From Asaia bogorensis (lineage in GTDB: Bacteria; Pseudomonadota; Alphaproteobacteria; Reyranellales; Reyranellaceae): a stretch of DNA of 54,599 nt. Positions 48,294 through 54,599 of the stretch are shown here, piece after piece. The stretch covers positions 1 through 54,599 of the forward strand of contig CAMDCE010000033.1 in assembly GCA_945889625.1 (NCBI GenBank), written 5' to 3'. Numbering within the stretch: position 1 is the stretch's first letter; every line of letters begins with the position of its first letter. The notes beneath the pieces are model-generated. The model was given only the letters and a program-made list of their open reading frames with translations. It was not told where the DNA came from and did not search any database. The position numbers were made by a program, and so were the translations under genes.

Positions 48294-48312
48294 TTGGAAC
48301 TTGGCCTGACCA

Positions 48313-49152
48313 TCAGCGGTCCCGGAGCTTGGGGTTCAGCGCGTCGTTCAGCCCGTCGCCGATCAGGTTGAGGCACAGCACCGTGATCATGATCGCCACG
48401 CCCGGGATGGCGCAGATGTACCACGAGCTGCGGATCAGCTGCCGGCCGTCGCCGACCAGCCGGCCCCAGCTCGCAACATTGGGATCGCCCAGCCCGAGAA
48501 ACGACACTGCCGATTCGAACAGGATGGCGCCCGCCACCACCAGCGAGCTCAGCACGATGACCGGCGGCAACGCATTGGGCAGGATCTCGGCCACGATGAT
48601 ACGCAGGTCGCCCATGCCCATCGCACGACATGCCTGGACGAATTCGCGGTCGCGCAGCGCCAGGAACTCGGCGCGGGTCATGCGCGCGATCGACGTCCAG
48701 CTCACGATGCCGATGGCGATCACGATGTTGGAAAGTGTCGAGCCCAGGATGACCACGATGGTGAGCACGAAGATCAGGTTGGGGATGGTCTGGAACAGCT
48801 CGGCCGCGCGCATCAGCCCTTCGTCGATCCAACCGCCGAAATAGCCGGCGGTGGCGCCGACGCTGACGCCGATCACCGTGGCGACGGCCGATGCAAACAG
48901 GCCGATCAGCAGGGTGGCGCGCGCGCCGTGCACGATCATGGCCAGCATGTCGCGGCCGAGCGAATCGGTGCCGAACGGGAAGTCGGGATCCTCGCCCGGC
49001 CACAGCTCGGGGGCGCCCACGATACGTAACGGGTCGACCGGAAAGAACAGCGGCGCCAAAAGGGCCGCGAGCGCCACGACCAGGATCAGCAGCGCACCGA
49101 CCAGCGCGCCGCGGTTGCGGGCAAAACGGCCGACCAGGGCGAAGCGATCCAT
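48313..49152 (-). CDS. dppC: Peptide ABC transporter permease (DppC/OppC-type)
   Basis: A 279-residue inner-membrane permease of the BPD_transp_1 class. The N-terminal segment GALVGALLILVVALAALLAPLFF, periplasmic loop with FPFGTDSLGRDMLAMIVHGAR, and the EAA-like loop EFVQACRAMGMGDLRIIVAEILPNALPPVI are standard for DppC/OppC. ATG overlaps the stop of dppB by one base (TGATG). A longer frame starting at 49182 would overlap dppB further and is less likely. Confidence 0.94.
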   Translation of the reverse strand: MDRFALVGRFARNRGALVGALLILVVALAALLAPLFFPVDPLRIVGAPELWPGEDPDFPFGTDSLGRDMLAMIVHGARATLLIGLFASAVATVIGVSVGATAGYFGGWIDEGLMRAAELFQTIPNLIFVLTIVVILGSTLSNIVIAIGIVSWTSIARMTRAEFLALRDREFVQACRAMGMGDLRIIVAEILPNALPPVIVLSSLVVAGAILFESAVSFLGLGDPNVASWGRLVGDGRQLIRSSWYICAIPGVAIMITVLCLNLIGDGLNDALNPKLRDR

Positions 49153-50192
49153 CAGCGGATCTCGATGCGCGGGTCGAGCCACATATAGACGAGGTCGACG
49201 GCGATGTTGGCGCAGATCACCACCAGCGAGCCCAGCACCATGATGCCGAGCACCACCGGGTAGTTACGCGACGACACCGAGTCGAACAGCAGCGAACCGA
49301 CGCCCGGCCAGCTGAACACACTTTCGATCACCACGCTGCCGGCCAGCACCGTGCCCATCTGGACGCCGAGGATGGTGACCACCGGCAGGAGCGCGTTGCG
49401 CAGCACGTGGCCCAGCGTCACCTTGTTGCGGCTAAGCCCCTTGGCCCGCGCCGTGCGCACGAAGTCGAGCTGCGATACCTCCAGCATCGAGGAGCGCATG
49501 ACGCGGGCATAGATCGCGGCATAGAACAGGCCGAGCGCCAGGGTCGGCAGCAGCAGATGGCGCAGAATGTCCAGGATGCCCGCCAAGCCGCCGCCCGCGC
49601 CGCCGATGGTCATCATGCCGCCGACCGGCAACCAGCCGAGCTTCACGGCGAACAGCACGATCATCATGATGCCCAGCCAGAAGCTCGGCGCGGCGAAGAA
49701 GAACATGGCCGCCACCGACACCAGCGTGTCCCAGAAGGTGCGGACCTTCACCGAGGCCACGACGCCCGCGGCCACGCCTACCGAGAGTGCCAAGGTGATG
49801 CTGGAGATCATGAGCAGCAGCGTCGCCGGCAGGTTGATCGTGATGGCGTCGATTACCGGCATGTTCTGGCGGTAGGAGAAGCCGAAATCGAAATGCAGCA
49901 GCGCCCAGATGTACTTCAGCAGCTGCAGCCATATCGGATCCTCGAGGCCGTAGGTCTTGCGCAGGAGCTCGACCGTGGCCGGGTCGCTGACCTGGTTCTC
50001 GGCCGTCATCAGTTCGAGGAAGCTGCCCGGCGCCAGGTGGATCAGGATGAAGTTGATCACCACGACGCCCAGCATCAGCGGCACGGCCTGCGCCAGCCGG
50101 CGCCGCAGGAGCCGAAGCGCCGCGACGCGACGCGAGGAGCCGCGCGAGGCGGCGGCAGGTGAGGCAGGAGGCGAGGCTAGCTCGCCAGCCAT
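49152..50192 (-). CDS. dppB: Peptide ABC transporter permease (DppB/OppB-type)
   Basis: A 346-residue permease with a slightly long, Ala/Ser/Arg-rich N-terminus before the first helix (AVPLMLGVVVINFILIHLAPGS). DppB/OppB features are ENQVSDPATVELLRKTYGLEDP in the first periplasmic region and the EAA loop DFVRTARAKGLSRNKVTLGHVLRNALLPVVTI. ATG at 50192 overlaps the 3' end of dppA by 16 bases. A much longer frame in the same register upstream is a shadow of dppA. It pairs with DppC. Confidence 0.93.
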   Translation of the reverse strand: MAGELASPPASPAAASRGSSRRVAALRLLRRRLAQAVPLMLGVVVINFILIHLAPGSFLELMTAENQVSDPATVELLRKTYGLEDPIWLQLLKYIWALLHFDFGFSYRQNMPVIDAITINLPATLLLMISSITLALSVGVAAGVVASVKVRTFWDTLVSVAAMFFFAAPSFWLGIMMIVLFAVKLGWLPVGGMMTIGGAGGGLAGILDILRHLLLPTLALGLFYAAIYARVMRSSMLEVSQLDFVRTARAKGLSRNKVTLGHVLRNALLPVVTILGVQMGTVLAGSVVIESVFSWPGVGSLLFDSVSSRNYPVVLGIMVLGSLVVICANIAVDLVYMWLDPRIEIR

Positions 50193-51778
50193 ATGTCGTG
50201 CCAGCTCGCGGCCAGGTAGTTGGGATCGTTGGAGTGGTTCTGCACCTTGATGCTGGCGACGGTGATCGATTCGATCTCGACCAGCGGCAGGTTCGGCGCT
50301 TCCCGAGTGGTGATCTTCTGGAACTCGATCACCAGTGCCTTGCGCTTGGCGGCGTCGGTCTCGACCTTGATCTTCTCCACAAGTGCGTCGACCTCGTCGG
50401 TGTGGAATCCCGAGGCGTTGCGGAACGGCACGCCCTTCTTGATGCCGTCGGTCGTGTAGTACTGGGTCGTCGCCGGCACCGGCTCCGACGGGTTGGCCTG
50501 GTTGGAGATCGCGAGGTCGAAGTCGTAGTCGGTGTAGATGCGCTTGATCGAGCTCGGCCGATCGGGAACCGTGAGATTGACGGCGATGCCGACGTCCTCG
50601 AGGCCCTGTTTGACGATGGCGCCGATCTTGCCGTTCTCGGCGAACCAGCCGGCCGCCAGCAGGTTGACCGAGAAACGCTTGCCGTCGGCCTTCTTCGAGT
50701 AGCCCGCCGCGTCGAGCAGGGCGGCCGCCTTCTTCGGGTCGAACTCGGTCTTGAAGACGTCGGCGGTGTAGAACGCCTTGTTGGGCGAGAAGATCGGGCC
50801 GGTCCCCGGCCGCGCGTAGCCATAGTAGACCGTCTTGGCAATCAGATTGCGGTCGACGGCATGGAACATCGCCTGGCGCACTTCGCGCTTGGCGAAGATC
50901 GGGTTGCGCGTATTGCACTCGAACGAGGTCGACCACACGCTTTCCTCGTAGCCCTTGGGCGTGGCGACGAACTTACCAGTGGCCGTCAGACGTTTGATGT
51001 CGGGCGGCGCCACGGGATTGAACACACCGATATGGATGTCGCCCGCCTCGAACGCGGCGGCACGGCCGGCGGGATCGCGCACATAGCGGATGATCATGCG
51101 GTCCATGTAGGGGAAGCCCTGCCGCCAGTAGGCGTCGTTCTTGATGTACTCGAAGTGGCTGCCGCGCACCCACTCCTTGAATTTCCACGGACCGGTCGCG
51201 ATCGGCGCGTTGTTGGCGGCGTTGGTGACGGGATCGGAGCCGGCATAGACGTGCTTGGGCACGATGTAGTTCACGCCGCCGCAGACCAGCGAGGAGAAGA
51301 AGAATTCCGGCACCGGCTTGCTGAACTTGACGATGACGGTGTCGCTGTCAGGCGTTTCGCAGCCGGTATAGTCGGTCATGGCGGCGGCGGCGGCGTACTT
51401 CTTCCAGATCTCGTCGATCGAGTAGACGACGTCGTCGACGGTCATCTCCTTGCCGTCGTGGAACTTCACGCCCTTGCGGACCTTGATCGCGTAGGCCTTG
51501 AAGTCCGCGGAGGGCTTCCACGCCTCCGCCAGGGCGCCCTCGAATTTGCCGTCCATGGTGCGGCTGCCCAGCCGCTCGAACAGCTTGGACGAGGAGAAGG
51601 TCGGGCTCGAGCCGCCGCCGGCCGGCACGTAGCAGGCCTGTGGCTCGCCGCCGCCCCAGGTCGCGACCAATGTGCCGCCGCGTTTGGGCGCGCCTTGCGC
51701 AAGCGACGGCTTGATGTTGCCGACAAGGCCGGTCGCCAAGGCGCCGACGCCGAAAATACGACGGGTAAAGTTTACCAT
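50177..51778 (-). CDS. dppA: Peptide ABC transporter substrate-binding protein (SBP_bac_5)
   Basis: A 533-residue solute-binding protein of the dipeptide/oligopeptide/nickel class. The leader MVNFTRRIFGVGALATGLVG has a twin-arginine-like TRRIF pattern, and cleavage is likely after SLA or AQG. The mature protein starts with a typical RGGTLVATWGGGEPQ strand and has the SBP_bac_5 motif AEAWKPSADFKAYAIKVRKGVKFHDG. Ligand is unknown. ATG at 51778 is chosen for GGAGG five bases upstream. First gene of the operon; the 132-base gap ahead contains a palindromic element and must hold the promoter unless the thioesterase operon reads through. Confidence 0.93.
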   Translation of the reverse strand: MVNFTRRIFGVGALATGLVGNIKPSLAQGAPKRGGTLVATWGGGEPQACYVPAGGGSSPTFSSSKLFERLGSRTMDGKFEGALAEAWKPSADFKAYAIKVRKGVKFHDGKEMTVDDVVYSIDEIWKKYAAAAAMTDYTGCETPDSDTVIVKFSKPVPEFFFSSLVCGGVNYIVPKHVYAGSDPVTNAANNAPIATGPWKFKEWVRGSHFEYIKNDAYWRQGFPYMDRMIIRYVRDPAGRAAAFEAGDIHIGVFNPVAPPDIKRLTATGKFVATPKGYEESVWSTSFECNTRNPIFAKREVRQAMFHAVDRNLIAKTVYYGYARPGTGPIFSPNKAFYTADVFKTEFDPKKAAALLDAAGYSKKADGKRFSVNLLAAGWFAENGKIGAIVKQGLEDVGIAVNLTVPDRPSSIKRIYTDYDFDLAISNQANPSEPVPATTQYYTTDGIKKGVPFRNASGFHTDEVDALVEKIKVETDAAKRKALVIEFQKITTREAPNLPLVEIESITVASIKVQNHSNDPNYLAASWHDIWLAS

Positions 51779-51845
51779 GAGCCCCTCCGTTGCCGTAAAG
51801 CCTGACGCAATCCCTGTGCCGTTCCTTTTCATTTCTCTTTCATTT

Positions 51846-51899
51846 TCCTCTCCCCCTATGCCGCTTTCGCCTTCGGCGAAACGACTAAGGGGGAGAGGA
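51846..51899. repeat. Palindromic element between the thioesterase and dppA genes
   Basis: An outer 12-base perfect inverted repeat (TCCTCTCCCCCT at 51846-51857 and its complement at 51888-51899) encloses an inner hairpin TTTCGCC-TTC-GGCGAAA (51865-51881). It begins 11 bases after the thioesterase stop. No T-run follows on the minus strand, so it is not a classical intrinsic terminator, though it may still stall or protect transcripts. The CCTC/GAGG termini resemble the element at 34420, but the interior differs. Confidence 0.75.
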
Positions 51900-51910
51900 G
51901 GTTTTGAAGG

Positions 51911-52351
51911 CTATCCAGTCAGCGTCGAGTAGGTGGCGCGTCCCACCGCGACCAGTGCCTTGCGATCGTCGTAGACATCGATATCGACCACGCCGACGCT
52001 CCTGCCGGCCCGACGCACCTTCGCCGTCGTCGTGAGCCTGGTCTTGATCGCGGGCCTGAGATAGTCGACGCGGAAGTTAATGGTCGGCAGGCCGCGGCGC
52101 AGCGCCATGATCAGGGCGTAGTCGCCAACCGTGTCGATGATCGCCGCGATCGGCCCGCCATGCCACTGGCCGGTGCCGGCGCCGCGTTCGAACTCCGGTC
52201 GCATCTCGCAGGTCATGGTGACCTCCTCGCGCGCCGGATCGGCCACCGTGACCTTGAGTCCGAGGAAGGCAATGAAGGGCGAGTTGTCGAGGTACTTCTG
52301 CAGCTCTTCCTGGGTGAGCGGCTGAAGCTTGTCTTCGGTCTTGACGCTCAT
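51911..52351 (-). CDS. PaaI-type hotdog-fold acyl-CoA thioesterase
   Basis: A 146-residue single-hotdog protein of the PaaI/4HBT group. The catalytic helix region is GTGQWHGGPIAAIIDTVGDYALIMAL (H then GG, followed by the Asp at its end), and TINFRVDYLRPAIKTRLTTTAKVRRAGRSVGVVDIDVYD is the conserved central sheet. It hydrolyses short- or aromatic-acyl-CoA. ATG overlaps the oxidoreductase stop (ATGA). Last gene of a three-gene minus-strand operon with a CoA ligase and an MDR reductase, fitting a route for CoA-activated acids. Confidence 0.9.
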   Translation of the reverse strand: MSVKTEDKLQPLTQEELQKYLDNSPFIAFLGLKVTVADPAREEVTMTCEMRPEFERGAGTGQWHGGPIAAIIDTVGDYALIMALRRGLPTINFRVDYLRPAIKTRLTTTAKVRRAGRSVGVVDIDVYDDRKALVAVGRATYSTLTG

Positions 52352-53361
52352 GGCGCCACCACGACCTTGCCGAACACTTCGCGGTCCTCGATGACGCGCA
52401 GCGCCTCGCGCGCGTCGGTGAGCTTGAAGACCTTGTCGACCAGCACCTTGAGCTTGCCCTGCTGCACCAGCTCGAGCAGCGTGATGATGTCCTGGCGCGC
52501 CCAGCCGTTGGAGCCCAGCACCTTCAGCTCGAAGGTCCAGATGAAGCGGATGTCCTCCTTGGGATCGAAGCCCGCCGTGGCGCCGCAGGTCAGCAGCCGG
52601 CCGCCCACCTTCAGGACCTTCATCGACTTCACCCAGGTGTCGCCACCGGTGTAGTTCACCACCACGTCGACGCCGCGGTCGGTGCCGCCGCCGCGCCGCG
52701 TCGGCTTGCCGAACAATTTGAACGTCTCCTCCATGAAATCGTTCTTGACGTAGTTGATGGTCTTGTCGGCGCCGAGCTCCATCAGGCGCTTGGCCTTGGC
52801 GTCGGTGCCGGCGCAGGCGATCACTTCGGCGCCGGCGAGCTTGGCAAGCTGCAGGCAGCACACGCCTACGCCGCCACTGGCTCCCAGGATCAGCACCTTC
52901 TCGCCCGCCGCGACATGGCCGTTGGTGCGCATCATGCGTATCGCCGTGCCGTAGGCCACGGGAAGGGCCGCGGCATCGGAGAAGCTCACGCCTTCGGGGA
53001 TCTTGATCAGCTGATGGGCGCGCGCCCGGCAAAGTTCGGCCAAGCCGCCATGGATGGTCTCGCCCATCAGGCCGCCCTCGATGCGGTTGATCGGATCGAC
53101 CAGCACGCGGTCGCCCTTGCTCCAGCCGGTGACGCCTTTGCCGACTTCGGCGATCTCGCCCGCTACGTCGAGACCCATGATCGCCGGCATCGGCACCTTG
53201 ATGCCGGGCATGCCGCGACGGGTGAAGACGTCGTGGTAGTTGAGCGACGAGGCCTTGACCGCCACGATCACGTCGCCCTCGCCGGGCTTGGGATCGGGAA
53301 AATTCGCTTCGAAGTTCAGGCGGTCCGGCCCGCCATGTTCGCGGACGACGGCGGCTTTCAT
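52348..53361 (-). CDS. MDR-family NAD(P)H:quinone oxidoreductase / zinc-type alcohol dehydrogenase-like protein
   Basis: A 337-residue medium-chain dehydrogenase/reductase. The N-terminal GroES-like domain has SSLNYHDVFTRRGMPG and the GLDVAGEIAEVGKGVTGWSKGDRV motif. The Rossmann motif is LILGASGGVGVCCLQLAKLAG (residues about 170-190). The structural-zinc Cys quartet is missing, as in quinone reductase-like or enoyl reductase members, although the INRIEGG...ELCRARAHQLIKIP loop retains a zinc-ADH-like length. NADPH-dependent reduction of an enone or acyl derivative is likely. ATGA overlaps link it to the ligase before and the thioesterase after. Confidence 0.92.
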   Translation of the reverse strand: MKAAVVREHGGPDRLNFEANFPDPKPGEGDVIVAVKASSLNYHDVFTRRGMPGIKVPMPAIMGLDVAGEIAEVGKGVTGWSKGDRVLVDPINRIEGGLMGETIHGGLAELCRARAHQLIKIPEGVSFSDAAALPVAYGTAIRMMRTNGHVAAGEKVLILGASGGVGVCCLQLAKLAGAEVIACAGTDAKAKRLMELGADKTINYVKNDFMEETFKLFGKPTRRGGGTDRGVDVVVNYTGGDTWVKSMKVLKVGGRLLTCGATAGFDPKEDIRFIWTFELKVLGSNGWARQDIITLLELVQQGKLKVLVDKVFKLTDAREALRVIEDREVFGKVVVAP

Positions 53362-54593
53362 TCCAGGTTTCCTCCGGTTGGGATTTGCTGTGCCAGCACG
53401 CGCTTGTCGATCTTGTTGGTCCCGGCCAGCGGCATCTCGTCGATGAAGATCACGCGGCGCGGATGCTGGTAGGCCGGCGCATTGGCCAGCGCGTAGCTCT
53501 TCACCGCCTGCTCGTCGAGTGCGGCGCCGTCGGCGCGGACCACGAAGGCGATCGGCTTGTGGCCCTTCAACTCGTCGGGCACGGGAATGACGGCGGCCTG
53601 ATGGATGCCGGGATGCTTCTCCAGCATCTTCTCGACCTCGCCTGGATAGATGTTCTCGCCGCCGCACACGAACATGTCGTCGGCTCGGCCGACGAAGAAG
53701 AAGAAGCCGTTCTCGTCGCGGCGGAACACGTCGCCGGTGCGGTAGAACCCGTCCGGCGCCATCACCTTGGCCGTGGCCTCGGGCAGCTTGTGATAGCGCG
53801 TCATCATGGCGCCGCAGTTCATCTCGAGAACGCCCCCCTCGAGATCGTCGTCTTGCACTTCCTTGCCGTCGCGCACCAGGCGGAGCTGGGCGGCGGGATG
53901 GGGATAGCCGGTCGACAGCTCGGGCTGCTTGATGCCCTTGGGGTGCGGTCCGAACACGACGGGGCCAGCTTCGGTCGTGCCATAGGCATTGGCGATCAGC
54001 GCCTTGGGAAACACCTTGCGCACCTGGTCGATCAGCGCCTGCGTCAGCGGCGCCGAGCCCATACGCACGACGCTCACCGAGGAGAGGTCGGTCTTGGCCA
54101 GAAGCTCCTGCTCGCGCAGCATCATGGCGATCATGGTCGGCACCGAGGTGAGGAAGTTCACCTTGTACTTAGCCGCCGCCTCGATGTAGCCCTTGGTCGT
54201 GAACTGCGGCAGCAGCACGATGGTGTCGCCCTGGCTGAACGTCGCTTGGCAGGAGGCGAGTCCGTTCATGTGATAGAGCGGCGCCGCCACCAGCGAGCGC
54301 TGGCCGGGCGCGCCGGGCCAGCGCGTCCGCGCCGTCATCGCCCAGATGTGCGAGTAATGCGACAGCACCACGCCCTTGGGCCGGCCGGTCGAGCCCGAGG
54401 TGTAGAGGAACAGCGCATCCTCTTCGGGCTGCATCTTGACCGGCGTGAACGGCCCCCCTTGAAGACCCTCGTCGAGCAAGGTGGCGAAGTCCTTGTCGAA
54501 GGAGATCTTGGGCACGCTGTCCGGCGCCAGCGACAGGCGGGCATCGTCGCCGATCACCAGCCTGGCGTCGCAATCCTCGACGATGTAGGCCAC
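53358..54593 (-). CDS. AMP-dependent acyl-CoA ligase; N-terminus missing or interrupted at the window edge
   Basis: The visible 411 residues are an acyl-CoA ligase with P-loop [20 protein letters not shown]5 NAYGTTEAGPVVFG, A7 YRTGDVFRRDENGFFFFVGRADDMFVCGGENIYPGEVE and the C-terminal Lys in GTNKIDKRVL. Family members have about 90-100 more residues before the AYIVEDCDARLVI strand, which opens this frame. The codon two places before the GTG start is TAG, at the very last three bases of the window, where homologues usually continue as a coding strand. Either the gene carries a nonsense mutation or base error, or a shortened protein starts at the GTG. It leads the operon with the MDR reductase and thioesterase. 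Confidence 0.8.
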   Translation of the reverse strand: MAYIVEDCDARLVIGDDARLSLAPDSVPKISFDKDFATLLDEGLQGGPFTPVKMQPEEDALFLYTSGSTGRPKGVVLSHYSHIWAMTARTRWPGAPGQRSLVAAPLYHMNGLASCQATFSQGDTIVLLPQFTTKGYIEAAAKYKVNFLTSVPTMIAMMLREQELLAKTDLSSVSVVRMGSAPLTQALIDQVRKVFPKALIANAYGTTEAGPVVFGPHPKGIKQPELSTGYPHPAAQLRLVRDGKEVQDDDLEGGVLEMNCGAMMTRYHKLPEATAKVMAPDGFYRTGDVFRRDENGFFFFVGRADDMFVCGGENIYPGEVEKMLEKHPGIHQAAVIPVPDELKGHKPIAFVVRADGAALDEQAVKSYALANAPAYQHPRRVIFIDEMPLAGTNKIDKRVLAQQIPTGGNLE

Positions 54594-54599
54594 GGTCTA

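Noticed and set aside
51846..51899. Intrinsic terminator for the thioesterase operon
   Set aside because: The hairpin is strong, but it is not followed by a U-rich tract on the minus strand; the next bases are A-rich.

Overview
The window is about 54.6 kb of high-GC DNA, densely packed with genes and with no gap longer than about 260 bases. I saw no rRNA, tRNA, CRISPR array, transposase, phage gene or plasmid gene. Gene content points to a free-living, metabolically versatile alphaproteobacterium of the Reyranella/Rhizobiales type: a cyclic beta-1,2-glucan synthase, an intracellular PHA depolymerase, a SCO1 protein, LIV-type and Dpp-type ABC operons, several acyl-CoA ligases, and palindromic intergenic repeats like those common in that class. 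The taxon is an inference; no marker gene is present.

Layout. 1-10 kb: the end of a metallo-beta-lactamase-fold gene, an SDR, then the 2851-residue cyclic glucan synthase. 9.7-13.1 kb: small minus-strand genes, recQ, and a convergent metallophosphatase. 13.1-19.6 kb: PHA depolymerase, SCO1, a stand-alone SpoT-type alarmone hydrolase, a flavin reductase-like protein, an amidase and acetyl-CoA synthetase. 19.6-25.9 kb: a tight minus-strand run headed by acnA (aconitase, DinB protein, a VOC/hydrolase fusion, nitroreductase, GT87-like membrane protein), reading on into acs and the amidase. 26-27.8 kb: an exported TPR protein and an alpha/beta hydrolase.

28-35.4 kb is a LIV-type ABC operon headed by a long-chain acyl-CoA synthetase (ligase, livG, livH, livM, livK, livF), with a three-hairpin repeat between livK and livF. 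It is followed by a convergent AhpD-like gene and by a PaaK-like/SDR pair. 38-44.3 kb is the most unusual part. A tandem array of 11-bp repeats precedes a five-gene plus-strand cluster: a Tat-exported isoaspartyl-methyltransferase-like protein, an 880-residue membrane spermidine-synthase-like protein, an exported hydrolase, a PhnZ-like HD-domain oxygenase and a PLP-dependent dehydratase. The last four have overlapping ends. 44.3-54.6 kb is all on the minus strand: an exported hypothetical, a triheme cytochrome c, a complete dppABCDF-type peptide transporter (with a palindromic element between C and D), and a ligase/quinone-oxidoreductase/thioesterase operon running off the right edge.

Themes. 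Acyl-CoA and acetate metabolism recurs (Acs, acyl-CoA synthetase, PaaK-like protein, right-edge ligase, thioesterase, aconitase, PHA mobilisation), coupled to solute uptake. The best candidates for an undescribed system are the 38.0-42.8 kb exported methyltransferase cluster with its repeat array, the PhnZ-like/dehydratase pair attached to it, and the VOC-hydrolase fusion. Several proteins keep a family fold but lack key residues: the SDR at 143, the PaaK-like ligase at 35948 and the PhnZ-like oxygenase at 42792.
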